Source of the DNA: Caenorhabditis remanei
Taxonomy: Eukaryota; Nematoda; Chromadorea; Rhabditida; Rhabditidae
NCBI RefSeq assembly: GCF_010183535.1
Contig: NC_071332.1
Location: 3,100,001-3,164,000 of the forward strand
DNA length: 64,000 bases
Direction: 5' to 3'
The notes beneath the pieces are model-generated. The model had not been told where the DNA came from. It was given only the letters and a program-made list of their open reading frames with translations, and ran no database searches. This document shows, piece after piece, positions 53,467 through 63,945 of this stretch. Every line of letters begins with the position of its first letter. Positions within the stretch are counted from its first letter, which is position 1. The position numbers and the translations under genes are program-made.

Positions 53467-54044
53467 AATCTCTTTTTTTCTTTTTTTTTTGAAAATAATT
53501 ACTCAAAGTGTGAAAATGTGAGTCCCCGGGTCCCCCCACAAATCGGATACATATTATACAGGAATTTTGAGTATAAAAGAGAGAGAGGGAGAGAGGAGCA
53601 ATGAAGCGTGCCCGGATTTGTATCCGACGGGGCACCCCACGGATTCGGTGAGTCGAGAAAATGAGAAGGAGAAACGTCTTCTTCTGAAGTTGGGGAGACG
53701 AGGAAATGGAGAAATCTGGAATAAAATGAAGTATACAAGAATATCTATGAACAAGGTTCCAACAAAACATGTCTCAGATGGGGGGACACATATGCCCAAA
53801 AATAATTTGGTTAATTGGGGAAGGATGGATTGAAGCTATTCATATACATGCACTTTTTCAAAAGAAATCTTATTAACTGAAAAAGAAAAGAAAAAACGTT
53901 CAAAAAACTACTAGTCAATTTTCCGACTAGTAGAAAAACTCTGATTTTTACTATTTTTTTCACTTTTCCTTAAAAAGTTTTCCTAACTTTGACTATTCAT
54001 AACTTTTCGAGCAGTCGTCCCATCGCTTAAATTTCTATATTATT

Positions 54045-54303
54045 TTGTAGATCAAACCTTGTTCTCCATTTTTGTAGTTTACATATTTTTGATAGCTATT
54101 CACGCTTTTGAGAAACGCGCCTTTAAAGTTTGGAAGGTGAAAACGAGAGCGAGAAAAAGGTGGGAGACGCAAAGAAACGAGAGTGTCTCGTTTCTCTGCG
54201 TCTTTTCTCTAGTTGACAAACTTTGAGCGGTCGTATCTCAAAAGCGTGAATAGCTATCAAAAAGTTGTCAACTACAAAAATGGAGAGCAAGGTTTGATCT
54301 ACA
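54045..54303. repeat. P2 palindromic element
   Basis: Left arm TTTTGTAGTTTACATATTTT, right arm ATCAAAAAGTTGTCAACTAC, centre GGAGACGCAAAGAAACGAGA mirrored by TCTCGTTTCTCTGCGTCT. Its outer ends extend as matching flanks (53930-54420), for example CCCAACTTTGACTATTC and TTCCTAACTTTGACTATTC. Confidence 0.8.
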
Positions 54304-54789
54304 AAATAATATAAAAATTGAATCGGTGGGACAAATGCTCGGGAAGTTACGAATAGTCAAAGTTGGGAAATTTTTAAAGGAAAATTGAGAAAAATAGCGA
54401 AAAATCAAAGTCACAGTTGAAAATGTTTCTAGGCCATGGTTTGGAAAGCCAGGCCACCAGAAAACCAGGGTGTCTTCAGAAGCGGGTCCTAGAGGTTTCT
54501 AGGTTTCTAGGCCAATAGCCCCACGTTTTTTGATATAACAAGAATCGTGGTCTTTCAGAAATCCGAAACTTGTCAAAAAAAATCCGATTTTTGGAGGCTT
54601 CTCAGTATGGCTCGTGTCGTTTTCTCGGTGCCGGCGATTCGATTAGTCGAGGCGGGGTCGGTCGGTCGACGACGAAAACGACTATGATGATGCAGAAGGA
54701 GAAGAAGAAGACAACGTCTTCTTTTCTTCCTTCTCTGCCTATGAAACAAATCAAAAACGGATAGGGGGAAAAAATAGAAGATGTGCAAA

Positions 54790-54803
54790 GGGGGGGGGGG
54801 GGG
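54790..54803 (+). repeat. Poly-G tract of 14
   Basis: Fourteen consecutive G residues, with a second run of ten at 54937-54946. Such tracts can form G-quadruplexes and are unstable in worms lacking the FANCJ-like helicase DOG-1. Confidence 0.9.
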
Positions 54804-55093
54804 TACTTTTGAATAGATCCTTGAAATATGAGTAGAGGGGATGTAGGAGGGAGAGGGAAGAAATTGAGTTAGGTGTAGGCCTTTTGAGTGTTATAATTCA
54901 AAAATGACTGCATCAATTGAGTTATGAAAGACAGAAGGGGGGGGGGCACAATTGAGATCGTATAGCTTTCCTTGTGTAGATCAAACAGGTGACTGAAAAA
55001 AGTTGACCTGCAACATTTTGGAATGATTTCAGCTGTAATGGGTCTGATTGAGAAATCTAGACACATGATTTTTTTTTTGAAATTTATATTTCT

Positions 55094-55306
55094 GTGTAGA
55101 TCAAAGTTAAATCTTCATTTTTGTAGTTGAGAACTTTTTGATAGCTATTCACGCGTTTGAGATATGCGCCTTTAAAAAGGGGAGAGACGCAGCGTCTCTC
55201 TCACCCGCATTTCTACTACCAGTCTTTAAAGGCGCATATCTCGGAAGTGTGAATAGCTATCAAAAAGTTGTCAACTACAAAAATGAAGAGCAAGTTTTGA
55301 TCTACA
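55094..55306. repeat. P2 element with shortened centre
   Basis: Left arm TTTGTAGTTGAGAACTTTTT, right arm AAAAAGTTGTCAACTACAAA, centre reduced to GAGAGACGCAGCGTCTCTC, a perfect 19-base palindrome. Confidence 0.8.
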
Positions 55307-55679
55307 AGATGATACAAGAAATTAACATCTAGAACAGCCATGGACAATGTGGCGCTCTTAAATGTGAGCAATTTACAAGAAATTTTATGCTGCTGCATTT
55401 CTAGCTCTTGGTTAACCCGTTTCAGCCATTATTATGTCATCTAAAACTTATCTTTTCCTCTAACCTACGGGTTGGTTATAAAATTGAAAATGTGGTACCA
55501 CCAGTAAAAGTCTGAAAAACATTACTTACATTTCTAAAAGTGTCGTGACCTATAATCTTCGGTAGAGTTTTTTAGATCATTCTCTAGTTCTGATATTGGT
55601 CACTAGCAATTTTTCAACAAAAACAATTAAATCAATAGTTCCGTTTTATGGGCGGGGCTTAGGTATTTAGGTAGTCCTA

Positions 55680-56340
55680 TACTTCAGCGATTCCAGCTTC
55701 CAAGTATCCAAGGAATCAAAACACGATTTACATTTCTTATTGAACTTTTTGTAACAACTACAGTACCGCTCACAAGTATATTAAGTTTTGGTTTTAAAAA
55801 AGAAGGTCCGACTTTGAGAGTGTGTCATGGTTATACTTATTGTCCCATCAAGTGGATTTTTAATGAACTATACAGATCAAAGGTAGAGCTTCATTTTTGT
55901 AATTGACAACTTTTTTGTACGAACACTCCCTAGAGAGTTATGGTCATTTTAAGACGACAGCTCAAAAATCGCACTATCTTGCACTGAAATGAGTCGATTT
56001 GAGGGAGAAATTACTTTTTCGATATGTAACTTGCTAGGGAGTGTCCGTACAAAAAAGTTGTCAACAACAAAAATGAAGCTCTATTTTTGATTTGTCTGAT
56101 CCATAAAAATCTACTCGATGGGACAATAAGGGTTACCATGACACAATCTCAAAGTTTGGCGTTTTCAACTGAAAAAGGCAAAACTTAATATACTTTTGAG
56201 CGGTACTGTATTTAGAAAGGATTTTTGAAAGGATTCCAGCTTCCGATTCATAACTTTCAATATAGATGAAAACACTACAATTAAGATTTTAAAGATAGTA
56301 ACACTGTAGCTTTTGGGATAGAAAAGCAAAATTTGATAAC
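55680..56340. repeat. Older repeat interrupted by a Tc1-like element
   Basis: Its outer parts (55680-55758 and 56211-56340) match 34398-34620 in reverse complement: AAGTATCCAAGGAATCAAAA on the left and GCTTCCGATTCATAACTTTC on the right. Confidence 0.65.
55761..56208. mobile_element. Tc1/mariner-type hairpin MITE at a TA site
   Basis: The ends are CAGTACCGCTCACAAGTATA and its mirror TATACTTTTGAGCGGTACTG, bounded by TA on both sides (55759-55760 and 56209-56210). The interior is an extended palindrome (GTCCCATCAAGTGG with CTCGATGGGAC; TTTTTGTACGAACACTCCCT with AGGGAGTGTCCGTACAAAAA). No transposase. Compare the uninterrupted site near 34480. Confidence 0.8.
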
Positions 56341-56477
56341 GTATTCGTAATCTCCACGGTTTCCACTTATAGGCACACATCGCCGAAACAACCGAAAAAA
56401 GTGATTACCTCATCTGAAGCAACCCTCCTACAAGTGTTTTGATTCAACAAGTTTTGTGCTTGGAGTGTTTTTGACCG

Positions 56478-56500
56478 CCCTCTCTCTCTCTCTCTCTTTC
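56478..56500 (+). repeat. CT microsatellite
   Basis: CTCTCTCTCTCTCTCTCT followed by TTC. About ten dinucleotide units. Confidence 0.85.
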
Positions 56501-56666
56501 AGCAAGACCACCTCAAAAAAGATGACGCGTGAATGTGTCAACTAACACATAAAAGAGGACTTGTCACCGAAAAAAACCTTCTTTTTTGTCTATGACTGCA
56601 ACACAACGTGTTCCAAAAATTTGTTCCAAAAATTTAGCTGGGAATTGTAAAGTAGGCGGACGGGGT

Positions 56667-56685
56667 GGGGGGGGGGGGGGGGGGG
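56667..56685 (+). repeat. Poly-G tract of 19
   Basis: Nineteen uninterrupted G residues, preceded by GGGG and a T. It is the longest mononucleotide tract seen in the window, in the class deleted in dog-1 mutant worms. Confidence 0.9.
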
Positions 56686-56999
56686 ATATATTTTTGGGGT
56701 CGTTGACCTGCTGCAGTGAGAAGAGAACACTGGGAGGGTGGAGCTAAAATTAAATTGAATTGCATTGGTGTTCGATGGATAAACGGCAGTGGTGGTAGGG
56801 CATAAATATGTATACCAGGGGGAAAGGGGGCTTCTCCTTTTTTTTTGTTCTGCAGGATATTTTAGTATACATTGGTGGAAAGGGAGAACTTTTGATTGGA
56901 TGGATTGAGGGCAGGGGGATAAAAAAAGTTCATTAGGTTAAATGAAGGAGGAAGATCGGAAGATCAAATGGGGTCACTTAAATGCGGTTTGTAAATCAA

Positions 57000-57720
57000 A
57001 ATTGGTATTTTTAGGAAGCTAATGACTTGAGGATTCTGAATCTGTTTGAAGTTTTGAGTTGGCTATAAAACTGACAGGGTTACAAGGCTTTAACTGAATT
57101 CAGCTCTCGAAAGATCAGGTTTTTTACTAGGGACAGGGCTACTTTAGGAAATAGAAAAAAACAGTTCAAAGACTGATCTGAATTAATTTTCTTACTGCAT
57201 GTGGTATCAGGTTATAAAGTTTCCAAATCTGATTGAAATTCTGAGATGGCTATAGTAGAGACCGAGTTACAAGGTTTTGAGCTTTTGAGCTGGTACATTG
57301 TTTAACGGGAAACCGGTATTTAGAATAAGTAGGCTAGTTTTTTATATCAAAGTTAAATTACTGTAAAGCTAAAATCATGAGGATTCAGAATCTGTTCGAA
57401 ATTTAGAGCTAGCTGTAAAACTGAACGAGTTGTAAGGTTAATCGTGAGGTTAGAATATGTCATGGCTATAAAATACTGGGCGAACAGTTTTTGGTAAATG
57501 AAACTTATACGGATTTAAAGCTGACGTCGTGAGGATTCTGAATCTGTTCACAAAATTTGACTAGCATCAAAACGGACAGTTATACAACAGGTCGAAGTTT
57601 TAGATTTAACAGTGAAAAGGGACCTACCAATTTTGACAGCTTGTATCTCGGTTCATTTTGACCGTAGAAATGCTTTGAAAAGAGATTCAGAACTTTTACG
57701 AGTTTAGCTTTTTATTCATA
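57000..57720. repeat. GAGGATTCTGAATC repeat cluster
   Basis: At least four copies: GACTTGAGGATTCTGAATCT, CATGAGGATTCAGAATCTG, GTCGTGAGGATTCTGAATCT and AGATTCAGAACTTTTACGAG. These are interspersed with GAGTTACAAGG(T/C)TTT. Confidence 0.55.
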
Positions 57721-58300
57721 TAATTTTGGATCTGAAAAAGTTGATCTAGGACTAGAAAAACCTTATCAAAGCAGTATATCTCATTTTTCACATAATTACA
57801 GCTTTAGGGCTCTCTAAATTACGCCTCGACGGTGGAAAGTGAAAACTGGGCGGAGCTAAAAATTATCCGGTTTAAAATCGGAAAATTCTCAAAAAAGCAG
57901 CTCCTAAAATAAGAAAATCAGAAAAATCCAAAAAAATTGCAAAAGTGGGCGGAGCCTAATCAGAAATGTTCCATTTTACGGTATCGAGATACGTAGATTT
58001 TCACGATTATTTTTCAAAAGTGGGCGGAGCCTAACTTACGTGAATATTTTTGATATTTCCAAAATGAATGTATGCTTCTGACCTGATAAAAATCTCAAAA
58101 TCCAAAAATGTGTGAATTCTTTCTGTTCAAAGTCCGAATCAGAATAGCACAATGCAATTTTTTCCATCTGTGACGCAAAAAGTGAGTGGAGTCTGAAATT
58201 GAGCCCCCCAAATGTTTTTGACGAACGGCGGGCCCGCACTATGTCTCTATATGTATATGTGAATGCCCACAAAGCCCCCCCCCTCCAGAAATTCTAGACA

Positions 58301-58340
58301 GGGGGGGGGGGAATAGAGAGAGAGAGAGAGAGAATGGAAT
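58301..58340 (+). repeat. Poly-G and AG microsatellite
   Basis: Eleven G residues (58301-58311) followed by AATAGAGAGAGAGAGAGAGA. A nine-base C run stands at 58275-58283, so G and C runs could form a local hairpin. Confidence 0.85.
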
Positions 58341-58721
58341 GGAAGTATTCAACTCAACCAGAAGAAGACAAAAAAAGTAGAATCAGAAGCGCGTCACTCA
58401 AAAATTTGACAGATCGAGTGGAGACTCACGGAACATCTACGTTTTTGTTGGTTACTTGTTTTTAAGACCCTCTGTGTGGTAGTATAGGGGGTCTTTAAGA
58501 AAATGTATACAATCACTTTTGGAAAAAGTTGACTTGAGTGCAAAAAAGTTTGTGCAAGTTTGTTTTTCAGCTGCTTCCCCTCCAACCTTAATGAAATGAA
58601 AATCGAGAGATCAGAGATTGAAAAAAGCGGAGAGCAGAACCAAAGAACATACAAAAATTGACAAATTTGTGGTACCTGTATTTCAATCAATTTTCATCTT
58701 AAGGTTCCCATTTTACATTTC

Positions 58722-58969
58722 TTGTGTAGATCAAGTCTAGAACTTCATTTTTGTAGTTAACAACTTTTTGATAGCTATTCACGCTTTTGAGCTACGACGG
58801 GTTAAAGTTTGTCACCTGGAAAAGAGACACAGAGAAACGAGACACCCTCGTTTCTCTGCGTCTCTCCGACCCGCATTTCTCCTACTAGAAAATCGCATAT
58901 CTCGGAAGTGTGAATAGCTATCAAAGAGTTGTCAACTGCAAAATTGAAGATCTAGATGTGATCTACAAG
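58722..58969. repeat. P2 palindromic element
   Basis: Left arm TTTGTAGTTAACAACTTTTT, right arm ATCAAAGAGTTGTCAACTGC, centre AGAGACACAGAGAAACGAGA mirrored by CTCGTTTCTCTGCGTCTC. Confidence 0.8.
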
Positions 58970-59710
58970 AAAAGCTCAAAATCTGAGCAGTGGGAGAGGT
59001 TCTCGGTAAGTTACACACAGTCAAATTTAGACACTTTTCAAGGGAAAAAGTTTTTTTTTAACCGATAAATCAAAGTTTTGAATAGTTCTGCAAAGGAAGA
59101 AAAGTGAGAAAATAACAAAATCTAACATAAAAATAAAATTATTGCCAAAATGCAAGTTTAATCAGACTTAAATTTTCAATGAGGGCTTTCTAGGCCACGG
59201 TTAGGAATCTAGGCCATCAAAAAACTGACGAAATGTGCTGAAAAAATCCGAATATTCACAAGAATTTTGAGACCCGCCTCACTTCCGACCCCCTTACCAC
59301 TACCATTTTCAAATAACACCGCCCCCATCTAGGTCAAAAAAATGAGCTAACAACCGGTATGACCTTTTCAAGTGTATTTAAACTCGTGTTTATCGGTGGT
59401 GAAGAAGTAGGATTGAGTCAGGTTTTTAGAGGACATGCACCATACTAAAACACATACTTGAAGAAATAAGGGAAAGAGGATGTTGTCTTTTCAAAAAGTT
59501 AACGACGAAATTAACTTCAAATTGATGAGGAGAAATTAGAAGAGCAAAAAGGAAGCTTCTTCTTTTTTGGGAACTGTTAATGAGAAGGACAAGTTTGGAA
59601 TGGTGGTTCAAATTGGGCTAAAAATAGAATGGAATGGAGTGTTCAAAAGTTCAAGATGGATATTATCTTCGGACGGGTACCGTGCAGAGATGTTGGGAAG
59701 TGAAAATTTT

Positions 59711-60062
59711 CTTATTAGGAAGTCGGAAGTAAAATTTCTTATCCGGAAGTCGGAAGTAAAAAACACCCGGAAGTCGGAAGTCGGAAGTCGGTATTAGATT
59801 TTTTCGCAAAGATTCGAAAACTCCTAGAAAAAGTTCATAAAATTCGCGAAAATCAGTGGAAAATTAGTTTTTGGCTGAAGAAAAGCCTATTTTCTGTCCT
59901 TTTAGACCATTTTTCCATGTATTTCTGCGAAATTTACTTTTCCGAAATTTCACTGTTATGTAATGACAGAAGTCGGAAGTGAAATTTCTTATCCGGAAGT
60001 CGGAAGTCTGAAGTTGGAAGTGAAAAAAACCCGGAAGTCGGAAGTCGGAAGTCGGAATTCCC
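59711..60062 (+). repeat. Two GGAAGTC repeat blocks with 14 ETS-like cores
   Basis: Blocks at 59711-59792 and 59966-60060 each contain seven GGAAGT cores, several as CCGGAAGTCGGAAGT with 7-bp spacing. Both blocks share the linker AAATTTCTTATCCGGAAGTC and appear to be direct duplicates. CCGGAAGT is the general ETS-factor consensus. Whether this is regulatory or only a simple repeat cannot be told from sequence. Confidence 0.7.
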
Positions 60063-60115
60063 AACAACACTGGTACCGTGGTGGCTCCGGCTAGCACAAC
60101 TACGTCAAAAATGTT

Positions 60116-60980
60116 ATGGTTATATACTCTTTACCTCTGGCCCACTCTAAGACTGCCCTTCTTCGTCTCGGACCTCGAAACTCATCTCACCCGTACACTA
60201 TTGGAGGTTCCCTCATTGATTCCGTTGATTCTGTTAGGGATTTAGGTTTATTAATAGAGCCTAATCTCAAGTTCACTAGACACATTAATCGGGCTGTTGC
60301 TCTCGCCTTACTCCGTTCAAAACAACTACTGAAATCTTTCAAATCCAACTCTCCCCAATTTTATGTCTTCCTATTCAAAACTTACGTTCTCCCTCTAGTT
60401 GAATACTGCTCCGTCGTTTATTCGCCTCCCCCATCATCTAAACTAGCGCACAAGCTCGAAACTCCTCTCAGATTCTTTTCGCGGAAAATTCTTCAACGCT
60501 GTAACACACCTTATTGTTCCTACTCGGATCGCCTCTCCCAACTTGACCTCTTTTCTATGCGCCACCGTAGGCTCAAAGCGCAACTACTTCTCTTATACAA
60601 TCTTATAATCGGCGCCTCATATTTTCCTAGTCTTGAGACCAATGTCAGGTTAAGCTCCTCCTCCCGTCGCCCAATGTCTCTTATCTGTGTAAATCCTAAT
60701 TGCTCTAATTTTTTCTCAACTGTAATACCTATTTGGAATGCCTTAACTATTAATGCCCTCATTTCCTTTGCCCATCGGAATTCAAGTCTCTTCTTGTGAA
60801 TAATATTGCACGATTCTGATTTTTTCTTTCTTTATTCTCCTTCCCCCTTGCCCAACACCTATTTTATAATTCCTTATTTCCCGGTTTCCTTTTCTCAGGT
60901 TTAGTCTCGTGAGGGACTTTACCTGACCTCCAGTGACATTTACTGTATATTTAAACAGTTAAATAAAATATCAAATATCA
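60116..60980 (+). pseudogene. 5'-truncated non-LTR retrotransposon (LINE), C-terminal reverse-transcriptase fragment
   Basis: A 227-codon open frame (60116-60799) matches the C-terminal region after the reverse transcriptase of CR1/jockey-type elements: VRDLGLLIEPNLKFTRHINR, then FKTYVLPLVEYCSVVYSP, then a Cys/His-poor tail. The catalytic reverse-transcriptase motifs and the endonuclease are absent, so the copy is dead on arrival. About 160 bp of 3' untranslated sequence ends in short tandem repeats (AAATATCAAATATCAAAT). The frame is uninterrupted, implying recent insertion. Codon usage differs from the flanking genes (many CTC and TCT). Confidence 0.8.
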
Positions 60981-60982
60981 AA

Positions 60983-61145
60983 TAGATCAAAAATGGCACT
61001 TTGTTTTTGTAGTTGACAATTTTTGTGATTGCTATTCACGTTTTTAAGATATGCGCCTTTAAATTTGAGGAGCTGAAATTGAGAGGGAAGGGAGAGAGCG
61101 CAGAGAAGTCAGACACTCTCGCTTCTCTGCAACTCTCTCTCTTTA
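60983..61145. repeat. P2 element, left half
   Basis: TTTTGTAGTTGACAATTTTTG, then AAGATATGCGCCTTTAAA, then a centre GAGAGCGCAGAGAAGTCAGA. It begins just after the LINE tail, suggesting the LINE inserted beside or into it. Confidence 0.6.
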
Positions 61146-61172
61146 AACTTCCGTTTCACTATATTTGTATAC

Positions 61173-61462
61173 CGTAAAAACTGTATTTGAGGTGCATGCA
61201 GCTCTATTGTTCAACGGGTCTGTCGGAGTGCACCTATATTAGAGGGGCACCTCAATTAGAGGGTGCACTTCTATTTTTTGTCTACGAATTCGCCCGATCT
61301 CTTAACCTAAACTATCTCTTGAATTTGTTTAATTTCAACAGTTTTTAATGCCGTATTCATCGAACTTTCACGTAAAAAACGGAGAAAATTCTGTACTTTT
61401 ATAGCAAACTACGTTTTTAAGGGCACTTCAAATAGAGGGGCACCTCAAATACAGTTTTTACG
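61173..61462. mobile_element. MITE with 24-bp inverted ends
   Basis: CGTAAAAACTGTATTTGAGG at the left mirrors CCTCAAATACAGTTTTTACG at the right, with TA at both outer edges. Inside, GAGGGGCACCTCAATTAGAG and related phrases repeat. The Tc1/mariner group is suggested by the TA target. Confidence 0.65.
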
Positions 61463-61623
61463 TATTTTATTTCCACCAAAAAATGTTATCTGAAGACGAA
61501 TTTTTTGAAAAAATAATACAAACGACAGGTACCTCGAATTTTTTTTTTGAAAAATTGGACTATTTTTTAAAAGTGTTCCCCGCTTTCCAAAGTTGTCCAA
61601 TCGACAAAAAATCAATAATGGTT

Positions 61624-61812
61624 GTGTAGATCAAACATAGGTCTCTATTTTTGTAGTTGACAACTCTTTGATAGCTATTCACGATTTTGAGATATGCGCC
61701 TTTAAAGTTCGGAAGGTAAGAACGAGATCGAGAAAAAGATGGGGGACGCAGAGAAACGAGAGTGTCTCGTTTCTCTGCGTCTCTTCTACGGGTGACAAAC
61801 TTTGACCATTAG
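61624..61812. repeat. P2 element, left arm and centre
   Basis: TGTGTAGATCAAACATAGGT, TTTTTGTAGTTGACAACTCT, and centre GGGGACGCAGAGAAACGAGA mirrored by TCTCGTTTCTCTGCGTCTC. The right arm is missing after GACAAACTTTGACC. Confidence 0.7.
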
Positions 61813-62935
61813 TTGAGGAGCTTTTTCCTTTTCTCAACGGTAAGTCACAAACTACACTAAACCACAACAAAGATCAAAAGTTGCCGGAACTAAAATTGAA
61901 GAAAAAAAGTGGGGCGTGGCCTATTTTAACCCTGAGATATCCTCAACTGCAAGAAGGCTCTCAAGAGCAAATCGATTCAATTTCCGTTCTTTTTTACAAC
62001 CTTCTCCCCCTTTGCTAGGTTTTCTTCTTTTCCTTCTTCTCACATTTCGCCGCCGCGCATCACCGAGGTAGACGTGAAATGAAAAAAGGAGCAGAAGCCG
62101 AAGACGGAGTCAAGAAGAAATTCAGAAGGCTTGTCCTCTGCCACCGGAAATTAGAAAAAAAATGGAGAAGAAAAAGTAGAAGAAAGATGTTTGGACACTT
62201 TCAATGAGGGGGGCTCGAGTGGATTTTGGGGTGGAATAGAGAAGAATAAAAGAGAGAGAGACCGAAATTTTATGCGCTCGTTAATCGTGTTCAATCCAGA
62301 CGAACATAAATTGAAAGTTTGAAGAAGAAGCCATGGAGCACTTCGGGGATATGGGCGGTGCATAAAGGACTGGCGAGTCTTGGATCCAGAGAGCTTCACC
62401 GGTGTTGTCCTGGTGACAATACGGTACCTATGGTTTTTGACGGCCTTGTAGAAACTAGTCCAGGAAAATTTTACAGCTCCGTTCAGTACAGGTCCATTTA
62501 CTCTAAAAAAGTGAGAACGATCTGTTTTAGAGGACGGACACAATATACGGTCCTTAAGGTATCTGAGGTATGAAGGTGCGGACGGTGCAAGCTCAGCATC
62601 TGTGAACCCCTCATACTCTTGGGATCAGGGAGATGCTGGCGACGATGCAACATTATTAGAGTAACTTGTAGGTTGGTCAAAAAAATTTTGAGCTACAGTA
62701 CCTGAAGTATGGTATTTGGAATATGCAGTTGGTGCAAGCTATAAAGCCGCCCATCCCCGAAGGTATTGAAAGTATTATCACAACATTCAAAAACAGACCC
62801 TAACTAGGCATGAAGTTAACGACTTGTGGGCCGCCAGTATTTGGAATTGACTACCGATGTCACCGATGGTACCGATGTGACCGTTAGTTTATGACAACCA
62901 TACTGAGTAACAGTTATAGGGTATGATGATACTTA
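61813..62935. other. Spacer without recognised genes
   Basis: Overlapping open frames on both strands at 62151-62573 have no recognisable motif. CACCGATGTGACCG-like short repeats occur near 62860. I see no convincing splice-linked exons. Confidence 0.35.
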
Positions 62936-62939
62936 TCAA

Positions 62940-63165
62940 GGCCTGGTAAGGCCCGAAAGCCCAAAGACCCGGGCCGAGAAAAAACTTTGAAGGCCTACCC
63001 GGCTTAAAAAGAGAACCAAATTTTTTCAACATTTCATCAAAAATGCTCACATTTTTGATGATTTTTTAGAATTTTTTATAATTCTCAATTGTAGTCGAAA
63101 ATGTGAAATTCGAAAAATATCGAAATTTTTCAATCACTGTGCCAATCATCCGGGCCCCCTCGAGT
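62940..63165 (+). repeat. Dispersed CCGGGCC repeat
   Basis: AAGGCCTGGTAAGGCCCG at the left and GCCAATCATCCGGGCCC at the right, with TCATCAAAAATGCTCAC and TTGTAGTCGAAAATGTG between. It matches the atl-1 intron 9 copy at 18205 in order. Confidence 0.55.
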
Positions 63166-63945
63166 TGCTGGTACAGGTCTCTGAACTCGCGTTTTGGAGG
63201 CGGAGCTTGAATTTTTAATTAAATGAGAACAGATAAAAATAAAATTAGTGAATGATATGATTTTGGCTTCGGGACGTTTCAAAACGAGATGCTTGGCAAC
63301 CAGTACCGCCTTGTTTCGAAACGACCCGGTATCTAAAACACAATATAACACGTAACATTTATTAGCAAGACCCTCCCCAGACACTCCTTAGAGACAGTAT
63401 CCTGTGTTTTGAATGTTTTGATCTACCCGCCCCTCTCCCTCTAAACGGATATGAGTCACAAAGAGAGGTGGTAACTGGAAACCCCACCGCCTCGAAAATG
63501 AGAAAAACAAGGTAGTTTTATTTCAAAAAGGAGAAAACGAAAAAGTGTTTTGATACACACGTTTTTTGGATGGGTATCAGTTACAGGAAAGAAAATAAGG
63601 AGAAGGAGATGATGGGAAGAAGATAGTGACGGAGAGGCGAATGGAAAACATGAAGGCTAGGAATGGAATGGGAGGAAAGAAAGTGTGTGGGAGTTTTGGG
63701 AATGATATAGCATGTGGAATTCAGGGGAACGGAAAAAAATTGGGATCTTGAGAAATCGGAAATAAGCAAAATCTTCATAATGTTAGATTTTGTTAACAAT
63801 TTTGTATAGAAGATGTATAGAAAGTTAAACTTGGGTTATGAACCGTTTGTCAGTGACTTTTGACAGATTTTCCACCGATTATTTTGCAAAACAATGTATA
63901 GAAAAAAGCTCTTGTTATCTGAACTTTGCTTGTGATGTCTCAAGT
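63166..63945. other. Spacer at the right of the window
   Basis: A purine-rich stretch (63580-63690) and AT-rich sequence. Nothing recognised. Confidence 0.4.

Noticed and set aside
53381..53799. Minus-strand frames overlapping the tRNA-Ala
   Set aside because: They include the complement of a tRNA gene and have no protein-like features.
62151..62573. Overlapping 130- and 84-codon frames as a gene
   Set aside because: No domain, no clear splice partners, and unbiased codon use; could not be supported.
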